From contig DATFFT010000006.1 of NCBI GenBank assembly GCA_035249905.1, positions 1-64,000 on the forward strand: a stretch of DNA of 64,000 bases. Direction: 5' to 3'. Position numbers and translations under genes: made by a program. The notes under the pieces are model-generated. The model was not told the DNA's origin. It saw nothing but the letters and a program-made list of their open reading frames with translations, and searched no databases. This document shows positions 25,310 through 33,935 of the stretch, piece after piece (within the stretch, counting starts at the first letter, position 1; every line of letters begins with the position of its first letter). Origin of the DNA: JAOUEA01 sp035249905 (lineage in GTDB: Bacteria; Actinomycetota; UBA4738; HRBIN12).

Positions 25310-26314
25310 ATGGTGCTGGAGGGGCCGAAGCGGATCGCCCTCCGACGGGTGGAACCTCCTCGGCCAGCTCCCGGACATACCCCTATCGCCGTGCGAACGG
25401 TGGGCATCTGCGGCACGGACGTGAGCATCTTCCATGGCACGATCCCGGTCTCCTACCCCCGCATCCTGGGCCACGAGATCGTGGGCCTGGTCGGAGACGG
25501 CGCCGCGGCTCCGCCCGCAGGCACGCGGGTGCTCGTGGACCCGAGCGTCTCCTGTGGCTCGTGCCGGCTCTGTCTCGAGGGGCGCTCGAATCTCTGCACC
25601 GCAGGCTGGCTCCTCGGGCGTGATCGCGACGGTGGACTCGAGGAGTCGATGCTGGTGCCGAGCACCAACCTGCACGTGCTGCCCGAGACCGTCTCCGACC
25701 ACGCCGCACCGTCGATCCAGATGCTCTCGACCTGCCTGCACGGCCAGGCCATGTGCGGCTTCGCCGCCGGCGATCCCGTCGCGGTCGTCGGACTCGGCGT
25801 GACCGGGCTGATGCACGTGCAGCTGGCCGCCTCGGTCGGCGCCTCTCCGATCGTCGGGATCACACGCTCGGCGGACAAGCGCCGGCTCGCCGAGAGCATG
25901 GGAGCCACCAACACGGTCGATGCGGACGATCCCGAGGCCGAGGCGATCGCGCGTGAGATCACCGGCGGCGGGGCGGCGGTGGCGATCGAATGCGCCGGGA
26001 AGGTCGCCACCCTCGCACGGGCGGTCCGGGTCGCTCGGCCCGGAGCCCGCATCCTCGCGTACGGAACGATCACCGAGGACGAGGGGGCGTTCCCCTACTA
26101 CGACCTCTACTACAAGGAGCTCACGATCGTGAGCCCTCGGGCGGCCACACGTGACGACGTCGTTGCCGCGGTCGATGCTGCGGCGGCGGGCGCCGTCGAC
26201 CTGGAGCCCCTCGTCACGGACCGCGTGCCCTTGGAACGGGCCGGTGAGGCGCTCGCGGCCGGCGGCGGCCCCCACACGCTCAAGACCGTGATCGATGTCA
26301 CGGGGGACGCATGA
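25310..26314 (+). CDS. Zinc-binding alcohol dehydrogenase family protein
   Basis: This 334-residue medium-chain dehydrogenase would oxidise an alcohol or polyol with NAD(P). The catalytic zinc motif is in GICGTD and GHEIVG, the structural zinc cysteines are in CGSCRLCLEGRSNLC, and the Rossmann motif is GLGVTG. Family members usually start MRAMVLEG; here a CTG at 25301 in frame, preceded by AAGGAG at normal spacing, would restore that N-terminus, so a non-ATG start is possible. It is the first gene of a rightward unit and overlaps the next dehydrogenase by four bases. Divergent from the cyclase gene, with a shared operator candidate. Confidence 0.9.
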   Translation: MVLEGPKRIALRRVEPPRPAPGHTPIAVRTVGICGTDVSIFHGTIPVSYPRILGHEIVGLVGDGAAAPPAGTRVLVDPSVSCGSCRLCLEGRSNLCTAGWLLGRDRDGGLEESMLVPSTNLHVLPETVSDHAAPSIQMLSTCLHGQAMCGFAAGDPVAVVGLGVTGLMHVQLAASVGASPIVGITRSADKRRLAESMGATNTVDADDPEAEAIAREITGGGAAVAIECAGKVATLARAVRVARPGARILAYGTITEDEGAFPYYDLYYKELTIVSPRAATRDDVVAAVDAAAAGAVDLEPLVTDRVPLERAGEALAAGGGPHTLKTVIDVTGDA

Positions 26315-27375
26315 TGCGGGCGATGGCGGTCACGGCGTACGACGAACCGCTGTCGATGCTCGATCTTCCGACCCCCGAGACCCCGCCGGGGTACGCCCTG
26401 CTCGACGTGGCCGCGTGCGGCGTGTGCTTCAGCGACGTGAAGACCTCGCGGGGGATGATGCATTACAGCGCGGACCTCGCGCTCCCACACGTGCCCGGCC
26501 ATGAGATCGCCGGGCGCGTGGTCGAGACCAACCCACCGGGCGCGGTGCCCCAAGGGGCTCTCGTCGTCGTCTACCACTACTGGCCGTGCGGACGCTGCGC
26601 CGCCTGTCGTCGAGGTGACGAGACCCTCTGCAGCCGGCTCGAGGGATGGGCCGGCTTCACCCACCCGGGAGGGTTCCAGGAGCGGCTCGCCGTTCCCGTC
26701 GACCGGCTCATCGCGGTGCCCGATTCCGTCGATCCCGTGATGGCCGCGCCGATGTCGTGCGCGATGGGCACCGCCTATCGATCCGTGGTGACCCGCGGCG
26801 GCGTGCGAGCCGGCTCGCGGGTCGGGGTGCTGGGACTCGGGGGGGTCGGCATCCATGCGGCGCAGGTCGCGCTCAGCGCGGGGGCGCATGTGATCGGGTT
26901 CGACGTGCATCCTCCAACCCTGCAGCGCGCGAAGGAGATCGGCATCGACGCGCGGCGGAGCGACGACGAAGGCCTCGTGCAGGCGGCGTTCGACGAGACC
27001 GATGGCGAGGGGCTCGACGTCGTGGTGGAGACCGTGGGACGCGACGAGACCCTGAACCTGGCGGTCGAGCTCTTGCGCCCCGGAGGGCGGCTCGTCGGAG
27101 TGGGTTACTCCCCCACGAGCGCTCTGACGGTGGCGACGCCCAGGCTGGTGCTCGGAGAGCTCGACCTCGTCGGATCCCGGTTCGCCCATCGCGACGACAT
27201 GGAGCGCGCCGTGCGTCTGGTCGCGGCCGGCGCGGTGACCCCCGTGATCGGGCTGGTCGCCCCGCTCGAGGACGTGAACGACGTGTTCGAGGCGCTGGAG
27301 CGAGGCGACGTCGTGGGCCGCGCGGTGCTCGATGTCGCCGGCACCCGGCACGCGGGCTCCGCTGCCGGAGGCTGA
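26311..27375 (+). CDS. Zinc-binding alcohol dehydrogenase family protein
   Basis: A second medium-chain zinc dehydrogenase of 354 residues. The catalytic zinc ligands are in CGVCFSDV and PGHEIAG, the four structural Cys in CGRCAACRRGDETLC, and the nucleotide motif in GLGGVGIHAAQ. It overlaps the first dehydrogenase by ATGA and precedes the GntR gene, so the pair may act successively on one substrate or as alternative activities under the same repressor. It is not a close duplicate of its neighbour. Confidence 0.92.
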   Translation: MMRAMAVTAYDEPLSMLDLPTPETPPGYALLDVAACGVCFSDVKTSRGMMHYSADLALPHVPGHEIAGRVVETNPPGAVPQGALVVVYHYWPCGRCAACRRGDETLCSRLEGWAGFTHPGGFQERLAVPVDRLIAVPDSVDPVMAAPMSCAMGTAYRSVVTRGGVRAGSRVGVLGLGGVGIHAAQVALSAGAHVIGFDVHPPTLQRAKEIGIDARRSDDEGLVQAAFDETDGEGLDVVVETVGRDETLNLAVELLRPGGRLVGVGYSPTSALTVATPRLVLGELDLVGSRFAHRDDMERAVRLVAAGAVTPVIGLVAPLEDVNDVFEALERGDVVGRAVLDVAGTRHAGSAAGG

Positions 27376-27377
27376 CG

Positions 27378-27407
27378 ATGCATCCGATAACGTACGCGCG
27401 AGGCTGA
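27378..27407 (+). CDS. Nine-codon leader frame before the GntR gene
   Basis: GGAGG, five bases and an ATG open a nine-codon frame (MHPITYARG) that stops two bases before the ATG of the GntR regulator. It overlaps a partial operator match. It may only couple translation; chance is not excluded. Confidence 0.2.
   Translation: MHPITYARG
27387..27395. promoter_or_regulatory. Partial operator match upstream of the GntR gene
   Basis: ATAACGTAC matches the repeated ATTATGTAC element at seven of nine positions and lies 15 bases before the regulator start, where it could mediate weak autoregulation. On its own this is marginal. Confidence 0.25.
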
Positions 27408-27409
27408 AC

Positions 27410-28111
27410 ATGGGGGCCAAGGCGAAGACCGCGCTGGGTCGCGACACGACCGCGAAGGTCGTCGCGGGCATGTTGCGCGACCAGATCCAGGAAGGAGGGC
27501 TGGCTCCCGGCACGAGGCTGCGGCAGAACGAGGTGGCCGAGCGGTTCGGGGTGAGCACCACGCCGGTGCGAGAGGCATTCGCGCAGCTCCAGGCTGAGGG
27601 GCTGGTGCGCATCGATCCCCATCGTGGAGCGGTGGTCTTCCACCCGACGGCAGAAGACCTGCTCGAGTACTACGAGATCCGGGAGGTGCTCGAGTCGCTC
27701 GCCGTGACGCACGCGATCGACGAGCTGACGCCGCAGATCGCGAAGGAGCTGAACGAGCTGATCGAGCGCATGCGACGCACGACCGATGCCCGCCGTTGGC
27801 TCCGCATGAACGACGAGTTCCACCTGAAGCTGTACGAGTGCGCGAGACGGCCGCACCTCAGCTCGCTGATCGACAACCTGCGGGACGCGTCGACGCCGTA
27901 CATCTACATGTTCGTCGCCAGCCGCAAGCCATCGGATCAGGCCAACGAGGAGCACCAGGAGATCCTCGACGCCTGCGTTCGCCACGATTCGAAGGCCGCC
28001 CGGCGGGCGATCCGCGACCACCTGCGGCATGCGTCCGGCGAGCTGGCTCGTCAGCTGAGCGAGAAGGACGACGAACGAGCCGGCGACGACCCCATCACAT
28101 CCGGCAGCTGA
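27410..28111 (+). CDS. GntR-family transcriptional regulator (FCD domain)
   Basis: This regulator has 233 residues. The winged helix (about 10-75) contains LRQNEVAERFGVSTTPVREA, the hallmark of the FadR/FCD group, and LVRIDPHRGAVV as wing. The FCD effector domain (about 83-210) has the metal-binding acidic and His residues in MNDEFHLKLYE and in the HQEILDAC and DHLRHA helices. Effectors of this group are usually organic acids. It probably represses the dehydrogenases, the divergent cyclase/peroxiredoxin unit and possibly the HMGL operon at 35 kb through the shared ATTATGTAC motif; this is inferred from position. Confidence 0.9.
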   Translation: MGAKAKTALGRDTTAKVVAGMLRDQIQEGGLAPGTRLRQNEVAERFGVSTTPVREAFAQLQAEGLVRIDPHRGAVVFHPTAEDLLEYYEIREVLESLAVTHAIDELTPQIAKELNELIERMRRTTDARRWLRMNDEFHLKLYECARRPHLSSLIDNLRDASTPYIYMFVASRKPSDQANEEHQEILDACVRHDSKAARRAIRDHLRHASGELARQLSEKDDERAGDDPITSGS

Positions 28112-28131
28112 GCTCGATCGATCCCTCGACC

Positions 28132-28947
28132 ATGACGTCCGCGGCGGCCCCGGTGGTGGAGCTCCGAGACGTGATCGTGCGCCTCGGCGGAAGGGTCGTT
28201 CTGGGACCCGTGTCGTTGACGATCCGCGAGGGTGAGCGGTGGGTGCTGCTCGGCCCTAACGGCGGCGGGAAGACGACCCTGTTGGCGGTGGCCGGGGCCC
28301 GGCGGCAGCCGTCGTCGGGCCGCGCGAGCGTCCTCGGCCTCGAGCTCGGCCGCGGCGACATCCGCACGCTGCATCCCGAGATCGGGCACACGAGCCACGC
28401 GCTCTCCGAGCTCTTCCCACCGCACCTGCGCGTGCTCGACGTGGTGCTCACGGGCAAACGATCGTCGCTGTCTCCCTGGTTCCAGCGCTACGACGCCGGC
28501 GATCGGTCGCGGGCCGAGGCCCGGCTGGCGGACGTCGGCTGCGAGCACCTGGCCGACCGTGTCTTCGAGACCTGTAGCCAGGGGGAACGGCAGCGCGTCG
28601 TGTTGGCGCGAGCCATGTTCGGCGAGCCACGACTACTCGTGCTCGACGAGCCCTCGGCCGGTCTCGACCTGCCGGCGCGGGAGGCGTTGCTCGGAGCGAT
28701 CGAGCGATCGGTGAGCCGCGATCCGGGTCTCGCCGTCGTGATCGCGACCCATCACCTCGAGGAGGTACCGCCGTCGGCCACCCACGCGGCGCTGCTCCGC
28801 CAGGGCAGCATCGTCGGCTCCGGTCCCATCGACGAGGTGCTGACCGCCGGCAACATGCGGCGGTGCTTCGACCTCGACATCGTGGTGGAACGCCGGCACG
28901 GTCGATGGCAGGCCATGGCCGCGCCCGCGCCGGTCAACCCTGCCTGA
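28132..28947 (+). CDS. ABC transporter ATP-binding protein (YlmA/ModF-like)
   Basis: This 271-residue stand-alone ABC ATPase has Walker A at 41-48 (GPNGGGKT), a signature written CSQGERQR instead of LSGGQ, Walker B LLVLDEP followed by SAGLDL, and a switch His in ATHHLEE. The SQGE signature and GHTSHALSELF segment are typical of the YlmA-type ATPases, which lack a neighbouring permease; none is encoded here either. Its role is unknown. It follows the GntR gene by 20 bases. The last 14 bases overlap the end of the convergent 2-hydroxyacid dehydrogenase gene. Confidence 0.85.
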   Translation: MTSAAAPVVELRDVIVRLGGRVVLGPVSLTIREGERWVLLGPNGGGKTTLLAVAGARRQPSSGRASVLGLELGRGDIRTLHPEIGHTSHALSELFPPHLRVLDVVLTGKRSSLSPWFQRYDAGDRSRAEARLADVGCEHLADRVFETCSQGERQRVVLARAMFGEPRLLVLDEPSAGLDLPAREALLGAIERSVSRDPGLAVVIATHHLEEVPPSATHAALLRQGSIVGSGPIDEVLTAGNMRRCFDLDIVVERRHGRWQAMAAPAPVNPA

Positions 28948-29914
28948 ACCCGAGCTCCTCGGCGTTGACGGCGTATGGCGGCACCCGTCCGGCCAGCACC
29001 TCGATGACCTGTTCGGTCGCCTTGCGCTGCAGCTCGATCATCGATTCCTCGCTGTAGAAGGCCGCATGCGGGGTGACGATCACCTCGGCGCGGGCCAGGA
29101 GCGGGTCGTCGGGTGCGGGCGGCTCGGTCTCGAGGACGTCGAGCGCGGCACCCCCGAGGTGTCCCGCTGCGAGCGTCGCACGCAGGGCATCGAGATCGAC
29201 GAGCGGTCCGCGCGACGTGTTCACCAGCATGGCGCCCTCCCGCATCAGGTCGAGCTGGGCGGCTCCGATCAGGTGATGGGTCTCGGGAGTGAGCGGGGCG
29301 TGCAGCGAGACCACGTCGGACCCCGCGAGCAGCGTCTGCAGGTCGCACGGCTCAGCGCCGGCCTCGACGATCGCCTCTGCCGGCAGGAACGGGTCGAACG
29401 CGAGGATGTGGAATCCGATCGCCGAGGCCTTCGCGGCGAGCGCCCGCGCGATCCTGCCGAATCCGACCAGCCCGAGCATCCGATCGCGGAGCCGATGCAA
29501 CGGGGCCGCGTCCATGGGGCTCCACGAGCCCCCGTGCACGCTGCGGTCCAGCCGAACGACCCCTCTGGCGAGCGCGAGGGCGAGCGCGAGCGCATGGTCG
29601 GAGACCTCGTCGATGCAGTAGTCGGGGACGTTCGTCACGACGATCCCGGTCTCCGTCGCCGCCCCGACATCGATCGTGTCCAGGCCGATGCCGTAGCGCG
29701 CGATGATGCGGCACCCGTGCATCGCTCGGGTGACGTCGGCGGGGATCGGCGTGTAGCAGTTGAGCACGGCGTCGGCCCCCCGCACCACCTCGGCGACCTG
29801 CTCTGGTGTGGTGGCGTTGCCGTCGAACCGCAGCTCGTGGCCGGCATCGGCCAGCATCGCCCGTTCCTGGTCGAGGTGAGGGAACACGTGATCGGTGACC
29901 GCGACGACACCCAT
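28934..29914 (-). CDS. D-2-hydroxyacid dehydrogenase (CtBP/PGDH-like)
   Basis: This 326-residue NAD-dependent D-isomer-specific 2-hydroxyacid dehydrogenase shows YGIGLDTID, NVPDYCIDEVSDHALAL (CtBP/3-phosphoglycerate dehydrogenase-like), the nucleotide motif VGFGRIA, NTSRGPLVD with the catalytic Arg, LETEPP with the catalytic Glu and TPHAAFYS with the catalytic His. No ACT domain follows, so it is unlikely to be the serine-pathway SerA. In this operon it could interconvert a 2-oxo acid and 2-hydroxy acid released by the HMGL-like enzyme. It is the last gene of the leftward unit. Confidence 0.9.
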   Translation of the reverse strand: MGVVAVTDHVFPHLDQERAMLADAGHELRFDGNATTPEQVAEVVRGADAVLNCYTPIPADVTRAMHGCRIIARYGIGLDTIDVGAATETGIVVTNVPDYCIDEVSDHALALALALARGVVRLDRSVHGGSWSPMDAAPLHRLRDRMLGLVGFGRIARALAAKASAIGFHILAFDPFLPAEAIVEAGAEPCDLQTLLAGSDVVSLHAPLTPETHHLIGAAQLDLMREGAMLVNTSRGPLVDLDALRATLAAGHLGGAALDVLETEPPAPDDPLLARAEVIVTPHAAFYSEESMIELQRKATEQVIEVLAGRVPPYAVNAEELGFRQG

Positions 29915-29919
29915 GTCCG

Positions 29920-30948
29920 TCAGCCCCCCAGGTTCAGCAATCGAGCCGCGTTCCCGCCCAGGATGAGCGAAAGCTCGGCGTCGCTCAGGCCCTGGACGGA
30001 GCAGATCAGCTCGAGCGGATCGTCCTCGCCCATGTCGTACGGGTAGTCGGTGCCCAACAGCACGTGATCGGGCCCGTACCGCTCCACCAGGGTCGCCAGC
30101 TCGTAGGCGTCGTACAGCATCGAGTCGAAGTGCAGCCGCTTCAGGTAGTGGCTCGGCGGATGGTCGGGGATGAACTCGCTGACGTCGGACCGCTCGCGCC
30201 ACGCGTGGTCGTAGCGCGCCGGGTACGACGGCAGGTAGCCACCCCCGTGCACCACGCACATCTTGATGTCGGGCACCCGCTCGAGCACGCCGCCGAAGAT
30301 CATGCGGGCGACGAACACGGTCGAGTCCAGCGGCATGCCGATCGTGTTGATCATGTAGTAGTCGGTCAGACGTTCGCCGTGCGTGAACCCGTTCGGGTGC
30401 ACGACGACCGCGAGATCGAGGTCGCGGCACCGCTCGAAGAACGGCAGGAACCGCGGATCGTCGAAGTCGTCGCCGTTCACGTTCGTACAGATCTCGATGC
30501 CGGGGAACCGCAGGTCCTGGGCGATGCGGTCCAGCTCGTCGAGGGTCGCCCCGACGTCCTGCAGGGGCACGGTGCCCAGGCCGACGAACCGATCCGGATG
30601 CTCCGCGACGATGCTCGCGAGGTTGTCGTTCAGCAAGCGAGCGAGCTTCTGACCGAGATCGGGCTCGGCCCAGTAGTAGTACTGGGGAGGAGCCACCGAG
30701 ATCGCCTGGATGTCGACGCCCATGCGATCCATGTCGGCGAGTCGCTCCTCGACGACGGTGAGCTTCGGACGGATCTCGGCGACCGCGCGCCGGTTGTACG
30801 CAGCGCTCGCGGGTCCGGAGAAGTAGAGGAACGGGTCCATCTCGAGGGAGAACGCGGGGCCCGCCAGTTCCTCGGCTTCGGGGGACAGCACGTGGCAGTG
30901 GATGTCGATCGTCACGGCTCCTTCGGGACGTTCTCGTGGGCCCGCCAT
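29920..30948 (-). CDS. Amidohydrolase 2-family protein (ACMSD-like), second copy
   Basis: This 342-residue TIM-barrel metal enzyme is related to that at 11161. The N-terminal metal motif is IDIHCHVLSPE; later ligands are in VVVHPNGFTHG and CVVHGGGYLPSY, and the catalytic Asp is in LLGTDYPYDMGEDDP. ACMSD-type proteins decarboxylate or hydrolyse ring-cleavage intermediates. ATG30948, preceded by GAAGGA, is chosen over an in-frame GTG at 30975. It is flanked by the 2-hydroxyacid dehydrogenase and the PEP-synthase-like gene with gaps of only a few bases. Confidence 0.88.
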   Translation of the reverse strand: MAGPRERPEGAVTIDIHCHVLSPEAEELAGPAFSLEMDPFLYFSGPASAAYNRRAVAEIRPKLTVVEERLADMDRMGVDIQAISVAPPQYYYWAEPDLGQKLARLLNDNLASIVAEHPDRFVGLGTVPLQDVGATLDELDRIAQDLRFPGIEICTNVNGDDFDDPRFLPFFERCRDLDLAVVVHPNGFTHGERLTDYYMINTIGMPLDSTVFVARMIFGGVLERVPDIKMCVVHGGGYLPSYPARYDHAWRERSDVSEFIPDHPPSHYLKRLHFDSMLYDAYELATLVERYGPDHVLLGTDYPYDMGEDDPLELICSVQGLSDAELSLILGGNAARLLNLGG

Positions 30949-30975
30949 CGTTCCTTCGCTCCCCTCGCCAGCCAC

Positions 30976-32661
30976 CTAGGCACCCGCCTGCGCCGGCCTC
31001 ACACCGTGGATCGATGCCGCCGTCGAGGGCTCGAGGACGGCGATCGCTCCGCGATCGCCGTCGACCGCGACGAGCGAGCCCGGCGCGAACGCGCCGGGCT
31101 CGCCCTGCAGGCTCGTCACCGCGGGCACCCCGAGGGAGCGGGCGACATCGAAGAGGTGGGCCCCTTCGCTTCCCTCGGATGTGACGAGCCCTGCACACCC
31201 CCACAACAGGGGCGCGATCTGTGGCACCGGCCTGGGGGCGACGAGCACCGATCGGGGCGCCGGCCTGCCGGCGCCGGAGACCAGCGGGTGCGCACGACCG
31301 GCCCCGACCCCGGGCGATGCCCCGACGCCTTCGGCGACCGCCCCGTCGGCGCATACCACGGCCGCGATCAGCGGTTCCCACCGATCGGGGCCTCGCGGCA
31401 CGGACGGACGGTACCCCTGCCGCCGCAGGGCCTCCTCGAGGTCGGCGGGTGAGGCCCTCCACACCAGGTCGGGGTGGGTCAGCGAGCCGGCCTCGGTCAT
31501 GGAGCGCCCGAGCCCTTCCATCAGCCCCGCCAGGCGGTCGGTCTCCGAAACGTCGATCGCGGTGGAGGCACCCGGGCCCGGCGGGTCGGACGCGCCGGCG
31601 AGCAGATCGCGAGCGAACACCGACCATCGCAGCTCGGCATCGGCGGGATCGGCGGTCCAGACCGCCGATCGGAGCACCGCCGCCAACGCGAGGATCTGGC
31701 GCAACGTCGACGCCGGATCGCTCACGGCGATCGGGACCGGCCGAGGGAGACGCTCGAGCGCGGGTGACAACGGAAGCAGGGTCGCTTCGCCCATCGGCCC
31801 AGGGAAACGCTGGGCGACGATCGCGATCCGCCGCTCGATCTCGGTCGGCTGCCGCGACGGTGCGGGGAGCCGTGCACCCGAGGACGCCGCCGCCGAGTCG
31901 CGCACCTGCAGCAGCCAGAGCGTTCCCGAGGCCAGTCCCCATTCGATCGTTCTGGCTCCGAGTTCCTTCGACACCCGGTCGGTCAACGCCGCGACGCGGA
32001 GCGCGACATCGGGCCCGAGACCACCGAGGCCGGGATCACCCTCCACGGCTCTCCCCGAACGCACGAACGCCCGCTCGCCGCGCACGGCCCCGGCTACCAG
32101 GGCGGCCGGATCCCCCGCGACCCCGTGGATCGAGACCGCGCCGTCTGCGACGGTCGCCGTTCCGCCGCCGTCGAGGGGGAGCCACGGCTGGATCACGGCG
32201 CCCATCCTCAGCTCGGACACGGGCACCCCGAGCTGCTCGCAGCGGCCGACGACGTCACGGGAGAACACCGACGCCGCGCACCCGAGCAAGGCCGTCTCGA
32301 GGTCGCCGACATCGACCTCGTGGTACGTGGCGAAGGCCCCGGACCACCTCGGATCGCGCTCGAGCGGGCTCGACGAGCGAACGATCGCTCCGCGGGGATA
32401 TGGGGCACACACCGCCCGGATCGCCTCGAGGGCGACGGGATCGATCCGGCAGGCGGCGACCGCGAGCCGGGCCGACGCCGGGCTTCGTCCGATCGCCGAC
32501 GCACCCGTGGCCAGCGCCGGAGCGAGAACCTCGATCGGAACCACGTGCGCGGGCAGCACGGGCAGGTGCGCCGCGGCAGCCCGCGCGAGCCCGGCCGCTT
32601 TGGCGCCGGCGACCCGGGCGTCGAACGCCCGGGCATCGTCGAGCGGGAACGGCCCGGTCAC
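30976..32661 (-). CDS. PEP synthase/PPDK-like protein (ATP-grasp plus mobile phosphohistidine domain)
   Basis: This 561-residue protein has the domain order of PEP-utilising dikinases without the PEP-binding barrel. An N-terminal ATP-grasp domain shows GAKAAGLARA, VRSSSPLERDPRWSGAFATY and IEWGLASGTLWLLQVRD. The C-terminal mobile domain reads GAHLFDVARSLGVPAV, with His502 at the position of the phosphorylated His, though the usual TSH is GAH. Relatives include rifampin phosphotransferases and phenylphosphate synthase. A dikinase-like phosphorylation of a substrate is possible, but the middle region is divergent and function is open. It lies between an M24 protein and an amidohydrolase in the leftward operon, an unusual place for this family. 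Confidence 0.75.
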   Translation of the reverse strand: MTGPFPLDDARAFDARVAGAKAAGLARAAAAHLPVLPAHVVPIEVLAPALATGASAIGRSPASARLAVAACRIDPVALEAIRAVCAPYPRGAIVRSSSPLERDPRWSGAFATYHEVDVGDLETALLGCAASVFSRDVVGRCEQLGVPVSELRMGAVIQPWLPLDGGGTATVADGAVSIHGVAGDPAALVAGAVRGERAFVRSGRAVEGDPGLGGLGPDVALRVAALTDRVSKELGARTIEWGLASGTLWLLQVRDSAAASSGARLPAPSRQPTEIERRIAIVAQRFPGPMGEATLLPLSPALERLPRPVPIAVSDPASTLRQILALAAVLRSAVWTADPADAELRWSVFARDLLAGASDPPGPGASTAIDVSETDRLAGLMEGLGRSMTEAGSLTHPDLVWRASPADLEEALRRQGYRPSVPRGPDRWEPLIAAVVCADGAVAEGVGASPGVGAGRAHPLVSGAGRPAPRSVLVAPRPVPQIAPLLWGCAGLVTSEGSEGAHLFDVARSLGVPAVTSLQGEPGAFAPGSLVAVDGDRGAIAVLEPSTAASIHGVRPAQAGA

Positions 32662-32665
32662 GGTC

Positions 32666-33904
32666 TCAGCCGGCGAGCGTGATCTCGTCGATCGGGAACG
32701 ACGTGATCAGCTCGTGCCCGGTCTCGGTCACGACCAACATCTCCTCGAGGCGCACCCCGAACTCGTGGACCTTCCCGTGCTGGGTCTCGAGCGCGAACAC
32801 CATGCCGGGCTTGATCTCGATCGGGTGGTCGAGCGACCAGATGCGCGAGATCACCGGTTGGTCGTACTGGGCCAGCCCGAGGCCGTGACCCCAGAGGTTC
32901 GCGGCGGCCTCGTCCTCGTCGGCGTAGCCCCACGTGTCCATGGCGCTCGGCCATTTCGAGGCGATGTCGCGCGTCGTCACGCCCGGCTTCACGGCGTCGA
33001 TCGAGTCCCGGAGCCACCGCAGCGCGATGTCGTAGTACTGCTTCATCTCGTCGGTCGGGGTGCCGCCGACGCAGTACGTGCGATACACGCAGGACTTGAA
33101 CCCGTTCCACGTGAGCGCGGCCACGTCGATGATCACGAGCTCGGCCGGCCTGATGATGCGGTCGGAGAAGTTCCGCCAGTTCGGCCATGCGTTGGGGCCG
33201 GAACTCACGATCACGTCCTCGACGTCTTCCACGCCGGGGAACGAGTAGAGGAACTCGAACCCGTGCGCGGCCACCTGGTTCTCCGTCAGGCCAGGGCGCA
33301 GGAACTGCGTCATCTCGTAGTGAAGGGCATCGCAGATCGAGCCGACGATGCGCGAGCAGTTCTGCTCGTCGGGGCTCTTGACCGCCCGGGCCTCCATCAT
33401 GGGGGTCATGCCGTCGGTCCACGTGATGCCGGCGCGTTCGAACGTTTGCATCATCGTGATGTCGATGAAGTCCACGCCGAGCGGGCGGTCCTTGACGCCG
33501 GCGTCCTCGAGGTCACCGACGAGCGCCTCGGTGAACTTGTCCACCTGCATCTGCGCTGCCGGTCCGGCGGCTCCCTTGATCCACGCGAAGGAATGACGCA
33601 CGTTCTCCTGCGGGATCCACGGCGAATGCGCCTTGATGTGGATGCCGATGTCGCCCTGCTCGTACAGGATCGGCTCCTTGCCCTCCACGAGCACCGCGTA
33701 GCGCAGGCCGGGCTTCAGCTTGTTCCAGCCGGGCGTGAGCGTCGACGTGACGTAGCGGATGTTCTCGTCGTACATCAGCAGCATGGCGCCGAGGCCGTGA
33801 CGCTTCATCGCGTCGCGGGCGCGATCCAGCCGGAAAGCTCGCACGGCATCCCAGTCGATGCCCCGCTTCCACTCGATGTTGGCGTAGCCGAACGCTTCCT
33901 TCAT
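32666..33904 (-). CDS. M24 (pita-bread) family protein, Xaa-Pro peptidase/DddP-like, altered metal site
   Basis: This 412-residue member of the M24 metallopeptidase superfamily has a creatinase-type N-terminal domain (about 20-175) followed by the pita-bread domain. Of the five usual metal ligands Asp260 (VIIDVAAL), His340 (LWGHGLGLAQ), Glu373 (ALETQHG) and Glu387 (RLEEML) are present; the second Asp (normally SDxTRT) is Cys272 in KSCVYRTY. Some M24 relatives are not peptidases (creatinase, DMSP lyase DddP), so C-N, C-S or peptide cleavage are all possible. It follows the HMGL-like gene by about 30 bases in the leftward operon. Confidence 0.82.
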   Translation of the reverse strand: MKEAFGYANIEWKRGIDWDAVRAFRLDRARDAMKRHGLGAMLLMYDENIRYVTSTLTPGWNKLKPGLRYAVLVEGKEPILYEQGDIGIHIKAHSPWIPQENVRHSFAWIKGAAGPAAQMQVDKFTEALVGDLEDAGVKDRPLGVDFIDITMMQTFERAGITWTDGMTPMMEARAVKSPDEQNCSRIVGSICDALHYEMTQFLRPGLTENQVAAHGFEFLYSFPGVEDVEDVIVSSGPNAWPNWRNFSDRIIRPAELVIIDVAALTWNGFKSCVYRTYCVGGTPTDEMKQYYDIALRWLRDSIDAVKPGVTTRDIASKWPSAMDTWGYADEDEAAANLWGHGLGLAQYDQPVISRIWSLDHPIEIKPGMVFALETQHGKVHEFGVRLEEMLVVTETGHELITSFPIDEITLAG

Positions 33905-33935
33905 GCGGTCGTTCCCTCTCTGGTCGGTGGCGGGG

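Noticed and set aside
28934..31942. Single 1000-codon leftward frame spanning 2-hydroxyacid dehydrogenase and beyond
   Set aside because: Only the last third is protein-like; the remainder lies out of frame over the amidohydrolase and PEP-synthase-like genes.
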